A DNA stretch of 64,000 nt, from positions 14,891 to 78,890 of the forward strand of contig NZ_JBBDQW010000083.1 in NCBI RefSeq assembly GCF_040905785.1. Reading direction: 5' to 3'. The position numbers and the translations under genes are program-made. Under the pieces are notes generated by a model, which saw nothing but the letters and a program-made list of their open reading frames with translations, was not told the DNA's origin and did not search any database. Below, piece after piece: positions 18,263 through 27,166 of this stretch. Source of the DNA: Tistlia sp040905785 (GTDB taxonomy: Bacteria > Pseudomonadota > Alphaproteobacteria > Kiloniellales > DSM-21159). The first letter of the stretch is position 1. The number at the start of each line of letters is the position of its first letter.

Positions 18263-19251
18263 GCTTTGCCGCGCACCTGCTCGAGGAGAGCGAGGGCAAG
18301 GTCGCCGGCCGCCTGGTCGAGCTCGAGGAGTCGGCCCTGCCGGCGGGCGAGGTCACGGTCGCCGTCGAGTATTCGACGCTGAACTACAAGGACGGCATGA
18401 TCCTGCAGGGCATCGGCCGCCTTGTCCGCCGCTATCCCCACGTCCCCGGCGTCGACTTCGCCGGCACGGTCGAGGCGAGCGAGGATCCGCGCTATCGGCC
18501 GGGCGACAAGGTCGTGCTGACCGGCTGGCGGGTCGGCGAGACGCACTGGGGCGGCTACGCCGGCAAGGCTCGGGTCAGGGCGGACTGGCTGGTGCCGCTG
18601 CCGGAGGGGCTGACCGCCCGCCGGGCCATGGCGATCGGCACCGCCGGCCTAACGGCGATGCTGGCGGTCCTCGAGCTGGAGCGCCACGGCCTGGCGCCGG
18701 GCGGCGACCTGCCGGTGCTGGTCACCGGCGCCGCCGGCGGCGTCGGCTCGGTCGCCGTCGCGCTCCTGGCCCGGCTCGGCTACCGCGTCGCCGCCTCGAC
18801 CGGACGGGCCGCAAGCCACGGCTACCTGAAGCAGCTCGGCGCCGCCGAGATCCTCGAGCGCGCCGAGCTGGCCGAGCCGCCGGCCCGACCGCTCGATAGC
18901 GAGCGCTGGGCCGGCTGCATCGACGCGGTCGGCGGCACGACCCTGGCGCACCTGCTGAGCCAGATGGGTTACGGCCGTGCGGTCGCCGCCGTCGGCCTCG
19001 CCGGCGGCAACAGGCTGGACACCACGGTGCTGCCCTTCCTGCTGCGCGGCGTGCGCCTGCTCGGCATCGACTCGGTGATGCGGCCCTATGCCGACCGGAT
19101 CGAGGCCTGGAACCGCCTGGTCGCCGACCTGCCGCTCGACAAGCTCGACGCCATGACCGGCGAGGCCGGCCTCGCCGACCTGCCGGCGCTGGCCGAGGCG
19201 ATCCTCGCCGGCCGGGTGCAGGGACGCACGGTCATCGACGTCCGGCGTTAG
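18259..19251 (+). CDS. acuI: Acrylyl-CoA reductase (AcuI/YhdH-type) zinc-free oxidoreductase
   Basis: 330 residues, medium-chain reductase family without the catalytic zinc ligands. The family reduces acrylyl-CoA to propionyl-CoA with NADPH. Seen: STLNYKDGMIL, PGVDFAGTVE, the GWGVG-type loop LTGWRVGETHWGGYA and VLVTGAAGGVGSVAV for nucleotide binding, all typical of AcuI/YhdH. It is the last gene of the thiolase operon. Acrylate, propionate or 3-hydroxypropionate metabolism is the natural guess, but no DMSP lyase or other acu gene is nearby. Confidence 0.85.
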   Translation: MSFAAHLLEESEGKVAGRLVELEESALPAGEVTVAVEYSTLNYKDGMILQGIGRLVRRYPHVPGVDFAGTVEASEDPRYRPGDKVVLTGWRVGETHWGGYAGKARVRADWLVPLPEGLTARRAMAIGTAGLTAMLAVLELERHGLAPGGDLPVLVTGAAGGVGSVAVALLARLGYRVAASTGRAASHGYLKQLGAAEILERAELAEPPARPLDSERWAGCIDAVGGTTLAHLLSQMGYGRAVAAVGLAGGNRLDTTVLPFLLRGVRLLGIDSVMRPYADRIEAWNRLVADLPLDKLDAMTGEAGLADLPALAEAILAGRVQGRTVIDVRR

Positions 19252-19347
19252 GGCCGTCACCCCGGCTCTTCTGCGGTTTCGACCTCGTCTTGTCACACAA
19301 CGGCCGCATGGGGCATAAGTCGCTCTGGCGGGGGACAGGGGGGTCCG

Positions 19348-19443
19348 ATGCGAAGCAGTGTCACGGATCGGGCATCCGGCGGCGGCGCGGTCGGCGCGGC
19401 GCGCGGTCCGGCTCGAGCCTTTTCGATTTCCAGGCGACCTTGA
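19348..19443 (+). CDS. Possible 31-codon leader ORF coupled to the Sel1 gene
   Basis: An ATG at 19348 with a strong AGGGGGG Shine-Dalgarno opens a 31-residue Arg-rich peptide. Its TGA overlaps the TTG at 19440 (TTGA), which begins a perfect signal peptide of the next gene. It could be a translationally coupled leader. Alternatively a one-base frameshift in the assembly splits what was one ORF starting here. Confidence 0.35.
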   Translation: MRSSVTDRASGGGAVGAARGPARAFSISRRP

Positions 19444-20111
19444 CCAGAGGCTGGCCGATCGGCGCGCTGCTGCTCGCCGCGCTGTGCCTGTCGGCCGGTC
19501 CCGGCATGGCGCGCGACCCGCTGTGGGAGCTGCTGCCCTGGAACGAGCGCCTGGGCGTCGACTGGTACGAGCACCGCGGGGTGCGCGGCGACGCCGAGGC
19601 GCAGGCGCTGGCCGGCGCCATGCACGAGCGCGGCATCGGCACGCCGGTCGACCGCGCGCAGGCCCTGCACTGGTACCGCATGGCGGCGGAAAACGGCCAG
19701 CCTGCGGCCCAGTTCAGGCTCGGCGTGCTGCTCGGCCAGATCAGCCCGCCGGACCATGCGGCGGCGGCGCAATGGTTCCGGGCCGCGGCCGAGGGCGGGA
19801 TCGCCCCGGCGGCCTACAATCTGGCGGTTCTCCACGAGACCGGGCAGGGCGTCGCGGCGGACGAAACCGAGGCCGCCCGGCTCTACGAGCAGGCCTTCCG
19901 AGACGGCCTTCCCCAGGCGGCGCTGAACCGCGCGCTACTGGCCCTGCGCGCCAGCCCGCCGGATGCGGCAAGCGCCTACCTTTGGCTGCTGCGGGCCCAA
20001 GACGCCGGTGTCGCGGCGGCCGAGGGCCTGGTCGCCGAGGTCGCCCCGTTGCTCAGCGACGAGCAGCGGCAGGCCGCAGAAATCGCTGCGAGAGAATCGC
20101 AGGCGCGCTGA
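19440..20111 (+). CDS. Sel1-repeat (TPR-like) secreted protein
   Basis: About 223 residues if started at TTG 19440, which gives an ideal signal peptide (TRGWPIGALLLAALCLSAG then GMA|RDP). Upstream in-frame ATG or TTG codons (19308, 19290) would place ~50 Arg-rich residues before it. The mature part contains three or four Sel1-like repeats (AEAQALAGAMHERGIGTPVDRAQALHW and AAYNLAVLHETGQGVAADETEAARLYEQAF and similar). Such proteins scaffold protein-protein contacts, mostly in the periplasm. No partner gene is evident. Confidence 0.78.
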   Translation: MTRGWPIGALLLAALCLSAGPGMARDPLWELLPWNERLGVDWYEHRGVRGDAEAQALAGAMHERGIGTPVDRAQALHWYRMAAENGQPAAQFRLGVLLGQISPPDHAAAAQWFRAAAEGGIAPAAYNLAVLHETGQGVAADETEAARLYEQAFRDGLPQAALNRALLALRASPPDAASAYLWLLRAQDAGVAAAEGLVAEVAPLLSDEQRQAAEIAARESQAR

Positions 20112-20192
20112 AGGTTCCCCGGCTTTCCACAGATTTCTCACTTATCCCGCCCGTTATCCCCAGAAAAGGCGGATTTCGGCCCCCGGAAAGCG

Positions 20193-21110
20193 TCACGCCT
20201 CTACACAGGCGAGCTTCTGGAGATAGGCGCGCGCCGCCACCCCGAAGACCGGGAGGGACTTGTAGCGCGCCAGATCCTCGGGCAGCTCGCCGAGCCAGCG
20301 CGCCAGGTGGCCCGCCGCCTCCGGGGCCGCGGCGAGGCTCGACAGCGGGTGGCGGTAGATGCGGATGCCGAAGATGACGGCGCCGCTCGACGGCAGGCGC
20401 CGCAGGGTCTGGCGCTCGACGCGCAGCCAGACCCGCTCGCCGGCGTTCTCGGCCGTGATCGAGGGGTCGGCCTCCTTGCGGCCGTGGCCCTCGGGCTGGA
20501 ACAGCGTCGGCTCGTCGGTCAGCGACCAGTTGATCCGCCAGACCGGCCGCTCCGGAGCCAGCTTCTCGAAGAAGCGGTCGACCGGCCGGCCGAGCCGCTC
20601 GGCGTAGCCGGGCACGGGAGCGTGGATCGCCAGCAGCGGGCGGCCGATCTTGTCGGCCAGCTTCCAGCGCGTCGGGAACGACAGGGTCGCGGCGGTCAGC
20701 ACGTAGGGTTCGCCGGGGCCCGCCGATTCCAGGACGCAGAAGTCCTCCTGCACCCACAGGCCGGCGCGGGCCAGCGGGTGCTCCGATGGGTCGTCGAGAT
20801 CCCAGGCCTCCCCGTCCGTGAGCCGGCGCAGGAGGCGGCCCTCGAGCCGGAAGCGCTCGGGGAAGCGCTCGGCCAGGAAGCCGGCCAGGTTGTCCTGCAG
20901 CTCGCGCGTCGCCGCCTCCGAGCCGGGCAGGGTCGCGAAGACCGCATCGCGCCGCTCGGCCAGCAGGCGGCGCTTTTCGGCCAGGTAGCTCTCGTACTCC
21001 CGGTCGATCTCGATCCAGTCCTGGGGCTTCATCGCGAGCAGCCCCATGGTCATGCGCCAGGGGCCCTCGGTGAAGGGCAGGTAGGGTGGCCTCGTCGACA
21101 TGTCGCCCAT
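20193..21110 (-). CDS. DUF3445 / heme-dependent oxidative N-demethylase-like protein
   Basis: 305 residues. The order of motifs (PFTEGPWRMTMGL, WIEIDREY, DLDDPSEHPLARAGLWVQEDFCVL, PGYAERLGRPVDRFF, RVERQTLRRLP) is that of the DUF3445 family, whose best-studied relative is the alpha subunit of heme-dependent dimethylamine oxidase. A reductase subunit is not encoded nearby, so the substrate is open. The ATG at 21110 or 21101 may be used. Its upstream neighbour on the same strand is the NDUFA9-like gene, 23 nt away, suggesting co-transcription. Confidence 0.8.
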   Translation of the reverse strand: MGDMSTRPPYLPFTEGPWRMTMGLLAMKPQDWIEIDREYESYLAEKRRLLAERRDAVFATLPGSEAATRELQDNLAGFLAERFPERFRLEGRLLRRLTDGEAWDLDDPSEHPLARAGLWVQEDFCVLESAGPGEPYVLTAATLSFPTRWKLADKIGRPLLAIHAPVPGYAERLGRPVDRFFEKLAPERPVWRINWSLTDEPTLFQPEGHGRKEADPSITAENAGERVWLRVERQTLRRLPSSGAVIFGIRIYRHPLSSLAAAPEAAGHLARWLGELPEDLARYKSLPVFGVAARAYLQKLACVEA

Positions 21111-21133
21111 GATGGCGGCCCCGCAGCCGCTTG

Positions 21134-22048
21134 TCAGCCGGCGCCGTCCAGGATCTCCGGCAGCAGCGACGAGAGGCCGCGGGGCGCGAGCCCCAGGTCG
21201 GCGAAGCCGGGCAGCGCGCCGGAGACGACATTGTCGAACCGCATCAGCTCGACCTGGTTGCGCGTGATCGGCGGCTCGGGCAGCCGCTCGGCCAGCCAGG
21301 CGAGGCGCTGCCAGGCCGCGAAGGGCAGCGGCAGCAGCAGCGGCCGGCGGCCGATCCGCCGGCAGATCGCCTCGATCAGCGCCCGGTAGCTCAGGACCTC
21401 CGCCCCGCCCAGCTCCAGGAGGCCCGCCGGCGGCGGTTCCTGGCCCGCGACGCTGCGGGCGACCGCTTCGGCGACGTCCTCGACCCAGGCCGGCTGCAGG
21501 CGCGTCTGGCCGCCACCGAAGAGGGCGAAGGCGGGAAAGCGGCGCAGCAGCCCGGCCAGCGGCACCACCAGGCTGTCGTCCCGCCCGGCCATCACCGCCG
21601 AGCGCAGGACCGTCGCCTCCGGAAAGGCGGCCCGCACGGCCGCCTCGCCCTCGCCGCGGCTGCGGATGTAGGGCGACTCGGATCGTGGATCGGCGCCGAT
21701 GCCCGACAGCTGCGCCAGCCGTCCCACGCCCGCCTCGCGCGCGGCCCTGGCCAAGCGTCTGGCCGCCTCGACGTGGATCGCGTGGAAGGTCGCACCGCCG
21801 CCCTCGACGTAGAGGCTGACCGCGTTGACGACGCCGCTCGCGCCGGCCACGGCTGTGGCGACCTGCGCCTCGCTGGCGATATCCGCCGCGACCGCCTCCA
21901 GCCTCGGCGGCGTGCCGAAGAGCGCGCGGGCCTTCCCGGGGTGCCGGCTGGCGACCCGCACGCCAGCGTCCGCCCGGAGCAGGCGGGCGACGACCCGGCG
22001 GCCGAGGAAGCCGGTGCCGCCGAAGACCGTGACCAGGGGCTCCGTCAT
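21134..22048 (-). CDS. NAD(P)-binding atypical SDR, complex I NDUFA9-like
   Basis: 304 residues. The N-terminal VTVFGGTGFLGRRVVARLL is the nucleotide-binding motif, followed by ASRHPGKARALF, NAVSLYVEGG and HVEAARRLARAAREAGV. The active-site Tyr-Lys pair of classical SDRs is absent. This matches the alphaproteobacterial NDUFA9/NmrA-like family linked by homology to accessory complex I function or quinone biosynthesis. Role here is inferred from the family only. Confidence 0.82.
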   Translation of the reverse strand: MTEPLVTVFGGTGFLGRRVVARLLRADAGVRVASRHPGKARALFGTPPRLEAVAADIASEAQVATAVAGASGVVNAVSLYVEGGGATFHAIHVEAARRLARAAREAGVGRLAQLSGIGADPRSESPYIRSRGEGEAAVRAAFPEATVLRSAVMAGRDDSLVVPLAGLLRRFPAFALFGGGQTRLQPAWVEDVAEAVARSVAGQEPPPAGLLELGGAEVLSYRALIEAICRRIGRRPLLLPLPFAAWQRLAWLAERLPEPPITRNQVELMRFDNVVSGALPGFADLGLAPRGLSSLLPEILDGAG

Positions 22049-22198
22049 GCCGCTGTCTCCTGCGCTCTCGGGCCAACGGCTCGCCGGCGGCGACGGTTCC
22101 GGCCGGTCCCGCGCGGCACTCGATCCGAATGGCCGAGTCGGCCGAGACTGCCGGCCGATCTTCCGGTCGGCCCGGTCGCGGCATAGCGGGCGAACCCG

Positions 22199-23038
22199 TC
22201 ACAGCTTCAGGAAGCCGCTCCGGAACTCGGCCTCGCAGGATTCCATGTAGCGTTCGGCGGCGCACATGTGCTCGTGCATGACGGCGCTGGCCGTCTCGGC
22301 GTCGCCCGACTTGAGGGCGCGCAGCAGGCGGATCTGGTAGCTGAGGCCGGCATCGCGCAGCTCGGGATTGGGGATGTCGTAGATCCGGCGGCAGATCGTC
22401 AGGTTGGCCAGCAGCGTCTGCAGGAAGCGGCAGATGAAGCCGAGCGCCGGGTTCGGGCAGAGCTCGGCCAGGATGCCGTGGAATTCCAGCTCGGCCAGGC
22501 GCTGCTGGTACTCCTCGCCGGTCGTCGCCGGCGGGTGGTCGTAGAGCCGCATGGTTGCCTCGAGCCGGCGGAAGTCGTCCTCCCCCAGCTGGCCTGCCAG
22601 GCTCGCCGCCAGGTCCGGCTCCAGGCGCTTGCGCAGGGCGTAGATGTCGCGGATCGAGGGCTGGCGGAAGAAGAAGTAGTTGGCGAGCAGCGCCATGGCG
22701 TGCTCGCCGCTCTGCTCGGCGACGAAGGCGCCGCCGCCGGGGCCTGTGCGGCTGCGGATCAGGCCTTGCGTCTCCAAAGCCTTCAGCGCCTCGCGAATCG
22801 TGCCCTTCGACGCCTTGAACTGCGCCATCAGGGCCTTCTCCTGGGGCAGGCGGTCGCCGGGCCTGAGCGCGTTGAGCACGATCCAGTCCTTGACCGCCTC
22901 GGCGATCGCGTCGGTGCGCTTCAGCCGTCGGGCCCCCGGCAGCGGCGCCGCCGGCGGCGGCACCGGCGCCAGCTCGGATCGCTGCAGGGTCCCGGCGGGC
23001 TCGTCCTGGAGGCTCATCGGCCGCTCGTTCCTCTTCAT
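22199..23038 (-). CDS. GntR-family regulator with FCD ligand domain
   Basis: 279 residues. The ATG at 23038 overlaps the TGA of the upstream ABC ATPase gene (ATGA), which supports this start over the Met at 23017. The winged helix is RLPQEKALMAQFKASKGTIREALKALETQGLI, and the C-terminal helices with HGILAEL and HEHM carry likely metal-ligating residues of an FCD sensor. As the last gene of a peptide-type ABC operon it probably senses the imported compound or a product. The divergent spacer at 28730-28877 is the natural operator region. Confidence 0.88.
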   Translation of the reverse strand: MKRNERPMSLQDEPAGTLQRSELAPVPPPAAPLPGARRLKRTDAIAEAVKDWIVLNALRPGDRLPQEKALMAQFKASKGTIREALKALETQGLIRSRTGPGGGAFVAEQSGEHAMALLANYFFFRQPSIRDIYALRKRLEPDLAASLAGQLGEDDFRRLEATMRLYDHPPATTGEEYQQRLAELEFHGILAELCPNPALGFICRFLQTLLANLTICRRIYDIPNPELRDAGLSYQIRLLRALKSGDAETASAVMHEHMCAAERYMESCEAEFRSGFLKL

Positions 23039-24042
23039 GGCGAGGCGGGGGGTAGGGGGCCGCTCGCCGGATGCAGGCAGGCGGCCAGATGGAGCGCGCC
23101 GCCGTCGCGCCGGGCGCCGTCCTCCGGCTGCGGGATCCGCTGGAGGCAGTCGGCCTCGGACCGCGGGCAGCGCGGCGCGAAGGCGCAGCCCGGGGGAGGA
23201 TCGAGCGGATCGGGCAGCTCGGCAAGCGCCTCTTCCGCCCGCACCGAACGGCGGCCCGGCACCGGGGCCGAGGCGAGCAGCAGACGGGTGTAGTGATGGC
23301 GCGGCTCGGCGAAGAGCGCCGCGCGCCCGGCGAACTCGGCGAGACGGCCGAAGTAGAGCACCGCGATGCGGTCGCTGACGCTCTCGATCACCGAGAGGTC
23401 GTGGCTGATGAAGAGGTAGGTCAGGCCGAAGCGCTGCTTCAGGTCGTCGAGCAGGTTGAGCACCTGCGCCTGGACCGACACGTCGAGCGCCGAGACCGGC
23501 TCGTCGAGCACGATCACGCGCGGCTCGGCGGCCAGCGCCCGGGCGATGCCGATGCGCTGGGCCTGGCCGCCCGAGAACTCGTGCGGGTAGCGGTCGAGGA
23601 ACTCGCTCCTGAGTCTGACCGCCTCCATCAGCTCCTCGAGGCGCCGACGCCGCGCCGCCCGGTCGAGGCCGAGCAGGTGGAGCATCGGCGCCTCCAGGGT
23701 GGCCCGGATCGTCTTGCGCGGGTTGAGCGAGGAGACAGGATCCTGGAAGACGTACTGAACGACCCGCGCCAGGGCGCGCGGCTCCCGGCCGGCCAGGGCG
23801 GTGACGTCGCGGCCCTGGAGCCGGATGGTGCCGCCGCTCGGCCGGTCGAGGCCGACCAGCAGGCGCGCCAGGGTCGACTTGCCGCAACCCGACTCGCCGA
23901 CGATGCCCAGCGTCTCGCCCTCGCGCAGGTCGAAGGAGATGCCCTGCAGGGCGTGGACCGCCGGCTTCGGGCGGCCGAGCAGGTCCCGGCCGCCGCCGAA
24001 GCGGCGCTCAAGGTCGCGGACCTCGAGGATCGCGCCGCTCAT
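23035..24042 (-). CDS. Oligopeptide/dipeptide ABC transporter ATP-binding protein (DppF-type)
   Basis: 335 residues. Walker A GESGCGKST, signature FSGGQAQRIGIARAL, Walker B VIVLDEP and the C-terminal oligopeptide-family cysteine region PGCAFAPRCPRSEADC are all present. It energises import together with the ATPase half of the preceding fused protein. Starts in an ATGA overlap with that gene and ends in an ATGA overlap with the GntR gene. Confidence 0.92.
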   Translation of the reverse strand: MSGAILEVRDLERRFGGGRDLLGRPKPAVHALQGISFDLREGETLGIVGESGCGKSTLARLLVGLDRPSGGTIRLQGRDVTALAGREPRALARVVQYVFQDPVSSLNPRKTIRATLEAPMLHLLGLDRAARRRRLEELMEAVRLRSEFLDRYPHEFSGGQAQRIGIARALAAEPRVIVLDEPVSALDVSVQAQVLNLLDDLKQRFGLTYLFISHDLSVIESVSDRIAVLYFGRLAEFAGRAALFAEPRHHYTRLLLASAPVPGRRSVRAEEALAELPDPLDPPPGCAFAPRCPRSEADCLQRIPQPEDGARRDGGALHLAACLHPASGPLPPASP

Positions 24043-25985
24043 CGGACGGCCTCGGCGCCGACCGGATGCAGGCAGCGCACGGCGCGGTCCCGGCCGGCCG
24101 CCCCTGAGAGGGGGTCGAGCGGGATGGCCCCCTGGCGGCAGTCGGCCTCGGCGCGCGGGCAGCGCTCGGCGAAGGCGCAGCCCTCGGGCAGGCGGTTGAC
24201 CGGCGGCGGCAGGCCGGGGATCGCGTCGAGCCGGCGCCCCGGCTCGCCGAGCACCGGCACGCAGTCGATCAGCATGCGGGTGTAGGGGTGGGCCGGGGCG
24301 GCCATCACCGCCTCGGTCGCGCCGGTCTCGACGATGCGTCCGGCATACATGACGGCGATGCGGTCGCAGAGCTCCGAAACCACGCCGAAGTCGTGGGTGA
24401 TGAACAGCACCGCCGTGTCGCGCTCGCTGCGCAGCCCGTCGAGCAGCTTTAGCACCTGGGCCTGCACCGTGACGTCGAGCGCCGTCGTCGGCTCGTCCGC
24501 GATCAGCAGGCGCGCGTCGTTGGCCAGGGCCATGGCGATCGAGACGCGCTGGCGCATGCCGCCCGACAGCTCGTGGGGGTAGGCATCCAGGCGCGCCGAA
24601 GGATTGGGGATGCGCACCAAGCCGAGCAGCTCGGCGGCCCGGGCCCGGGCCGCGGCGCGCGACAGGGGCTGGTGCGCGCGGATCGCCTCGACGATCTGCT
24701 CGCCCACGGTGAACAGGGGATGCAGGGTCGCCAGCGGGTCCTGGAAGACGTGGGACAGCTTGTCGCCGCGCAGGGCCCGGATCTCGGCATCTGAGGCCGC
24801 CAGCAGGTCGCGGCCCTCGAAGTCGATGCGGCCGCCGACGTTGCGCCCCGGCGGGCTCGCCACCAGGCCGGCCAGGGACAGCGCGGTCACCGACTTGCCG
24901 GAGCCGGACTCGCCGACCAGGCCGAGGCACTCGCCGGGCGCCAGCCGGAAGTCGACGCCGTCGACCGCACGGTAGACCTCGCGGCCGACATGGAAGTGGG
25001 TCTCCAGGCCCGTGACCTCGACCAGGGCGCCCGATGCGGGCGCCGGCGGCACGCGCTCGCGCCGGACCTCTGTACGCGCCGAGGGGCGCGCCAGGGCACC
25101 GGACTTGAGGCGCGGGTCGAGGACATCGCGGATGCCGTCGCCCAGCAGGTTGATCGACATCACCACGAGAAAGATCATCAGGCCCGGGATCACCGAGACG
25201 TGGGGCGCGGTGAACAGCAGCTTGCGCCCCTCGCCGAGCATGGAGCCGAGGTCGGCCTGGGGCGGCTGCGCGCCGAGCCCGAGGAAGGAGAGGCCGGCGG
25301 TCTCCAGGATCATCCAGCCCAGCGTCGTCGACATGGTGACGACGACGACCGGCAGCACGTTGGGCAGGATCTCGCTGGTGACGATCAGCAGGTGGCTCTT
25401 GCCCGACAGGCGCGCCGCATCGACGAACTCGCGCCGCGCCAGGCCCAGGGTGACGCCGCGGATGTTGCGCGCGAAGAAGGGGATGTTGACGACGGCGATG
25501 GCGTAGAGGGCGTTGAGCAGGCCGGGGCCGAGCACGGCGACGATGCCGAGCGCCAGCAGGATGTAGGGAAAGGCCATGACGAGGTCGATGCCGCGCATCA
25601 GCAGGCCGTCGAGGCGGCCGCCGGCGTAGCCCGCGACCAGGCCGATCAGCGAGCCGAAGAAGGCGGCGATCAGGGTCGCGGACAGGCCGACCGCCAGGCT
25701 GACCCGCGTGCCCCAGAGCAGGCGCGAGAGCAGGTCGCGGCCGAGCTCGTCGGTGCCCAGCAAATGGCCCTCGGTGAAGGGCCGCAGCAGGCGGTCGGCC
25801 GGCGCCGTCGCGTCGGGCGGCTGCAGGGGCAGCAGCGGCACCGCCAGCGCCAGCAGCAGGACCAGTGCCAGCAGCAGCAGGCCGGCCGCGGCCAGCCGGT
25901 TGTTCAGGAGCAGCCGCCAGGCGCTTGGCCGGCTGCGGTCGCGCCGCGGCGGTTGCGCCCGGCCGGCCTCGGCCGCGGCGGTCAT
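24039..25985 (-). CDS. Fused peptide-type ABC permease and ATPase (DppC-DppD)
   Basis: 648 residues in one uninterrupted frame. Residues ~1-300 form a DppC-like permease (HLLGTDELGRDLLSRLLWG near the start, EAA loop ARREFVDAARLSGKS, ending VLDPRLKSG). After a ~25-residue Arg/Pro linker comes a complete DppD-like ATPase with GESGSGKS, LSGGMRQRVSIAMAL, LLIADEP and the cysteine segment EGCAFAERCPRAEADC. Such fusions are known in this transporter family but are less common than separate genes. It overlaps both neighbours by ATGA. Confidence 0.9.
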   Translation of the reverse strand: MTAAAEAGRAQPPRRDRSRPSAWRLLLNNRLAAAGLLLLALVLLLALAVPLLPLQPPDATAPADRLLRPFTEGHLLGTDELGRDLLSRLLWGTRVSLAVGLSATLIAAFFGSLIGLVAGYAGGRLDGLLMRGIDLVMAFPYILLALGIVAVLGPGLLNALYAIAVVNIPFFARNIRGVTLGLARREFVDAARLSGKSHLLIVTSEILPNVLPVVVVTMSTTLGWMILETAGLSFLGLGAQPPQADLGSMLGEGRKLLFTAPHVSVIPGLMIFLVVMSINLLGDGIRDVLDPRLKSGALARPSARTEVRRERVPPAPASGALVEVTGLETHFHVGREVYRAVDGVDFRLAPGECLGLVGESGSGKSVTALSLAGLVASPPGRNVGGRIDFEGRDLLAASDAEIRALRGDKLSHVFQDPLATLHPLFTVGEQIVEAIRAHQPLSRAAARARAAELLGLVRIPNPSARLDAYPHELSGGMRQRVSIAMALANDARLLIADEPTTALDVTVQAQVLKLLDGLRSERDTAVLFITHDFGVVSELCDRIAVMYAGRIVETGATEAVMAAPAHPYTRMLIDCVPVLGEPGRRLDAIPGLPPPVNRLPEGCAFAERCPRAEADCRQGAIPLDPLSGAAGRDRAVRCLHPVGAEAVR

Positions 25986-26926
25986 CCCTTCAGCCTCGGG
26001 TCGAGCGCGGCCTGCAGCAGGTCGGCCGCCAGGTTGAACAGCACGTAGCTGGCGGCCACCACCAGCACGCCGCCCTGGACCAGCAGCAGGTCGCGGGTCG
26101 AGATCGCCTTGACCAGCATGGCGCCGACCCCGGGCCACTGGAACACCGTCTCGATGTAGACCGCGCCGCCGAGGACGAAGCCGGCCTGGATGCCGATCAC
26201 CGGGATCACCGTGACCAGCGCCGCCTTGAAGGCGTGGCGCCAGATCACCCGGCGCTCCGGCAGGCCCTTGGCGCGGGCCGTGCGGATGTAGTCCTGGCGC
26301 AGGACCTCGAGCATGGAGGCGCGGGTCAGGCGCGCGATCACGCCCGTCGCGACCACCGCCAGGGTGAAGGCCGGCAGCACCAGGTGGGTCAGGATGTCGA
26401 GGGGACCGCCGCCGCCGTAGATCGCGACCATGCCGCTCGCCGGCAGCCACTGCAGGGTCACGGCGAACAGCAGGATCATCAGCAGGCCGAGCCAGAAGGA
26501 GGGCATCGAGATGCCGATCAGCACCAGCAGGGTGACGATCCTGTCGGTCCAGCCGAACTGCCGGACCGCCGAGAGGGTGCCGGCCAGCAGGCCGAAGACC
26601 GAGCAGAGCAGCAGCGCCGCGCCGGCCAGCAGGAGGGTCGCCGAGAAGCGCTCCAGGACCTCGTCGGCGACCGGGCGGTTGAGCGAGTAGGAGCGGCCGA
26701 AGTCGCCCTCCAGTATGTTGCCGAGCCAGATCAGGTACTGCTCGTGGAGCGGGCGGTCGAGGCCGAGCTGGCGGTTCAGCCGCTCGACGTTGTCCGGGGT
26801 CGCGTAGGAGCCGAGGATCGCCGTCGCCGGGTCGCCCGGGATCAGCGCCATCATCAGGAAGACGATGACGGTGAGCCCGAGCAGGATCGGGATCATGGCC
26901 AGCAGGCGCTTGGCGACGTAGGTCAT
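25982..26926 (-). CDS. Peptide-type ABC permease (DppB-type)
   Basis: 314 residues with about six membrane helices. The N-terminus MTYVAKRLLAMIPILLGLTV is characteristic of DppB, and the EAA loop reads DYIRTARAKGLPERRV. It pairs with the permease half of the fused protein. GAGGAGG sits at good spacing before the ATG, and the stop overlaps the next start. Confidence 0.92.
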   Translation of the reverse strand: MTYVAKRLLAMIPILLGLTVIVFLMMALIPGDPATAILGSYATPDNVERLNRQLGLDRPLHEQYLIWLGNILEGDFGRSYSLNRPVADEVLERFSATLLLAGAALLLCSVFGLLAGTLSAVRQFGWTDRIVTLLVLIGISMPSFWLGLLMILLFAVTLQWLPASGMVAIYGGGGPLDILTHLVLPAFTLAVVATGVIARLTRASMLEVLRQDYIRTARAKGLPERRVIWRHAFKAALVTVIPVIGIQAGFVLGGAVYIETVFQWPGVGAMLVKAISTRDLLLVQGGVLVVAASYVLFNLAADLLQAALDPRLKG

Positions 26927-26969
26927 GGGCCTGCCTCCTCGCGGTGCGGCGGGCCAGCCACCCGGTGTC

Positions 26970-27108
26970 CCCTCTCCGCCCCGGGGGGCGGAGAGGGCAG
27001 GGAGAGGTGGGGGGATCCGGCCATCGCGGCAGGCTAGGCGGGCTGTTGCCGGCCGCAGGCCCCACCTCTCCCCGACCCTCTCCCCCCCCAAGGGGGCGGA
27101 GAGGGAGG
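26970..27108. repeat. Double REP-like palindromic unit
   Basis: Between the binding-protein and DppB genes. The first unit is a perfect 13-bp stem (26970-26982 with 26985-26997, CCCTCTCCGCCCC and its complement) with a 2-nt loop. A second, slightly imperfect unit with the same CCCTCTCC/GGAGAGGG ends lies at ~27076-27106. The intervening GGGAGAGGTGGGG (26999-27011) and CCCCACCTCTCCC (27060-27072) also pair, so the whole block can form a large nested structure. Such elements often tune the ratio of binding protein to membrane components by stabilising the 5' transcript. Confidence 0.75.
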
Positions 27109-27166
27109 ACGCCAAGGGGAGTGGCAGCGCTTGCGGGTTCATCCGGCCAGGCAGCCCGTCATACCC

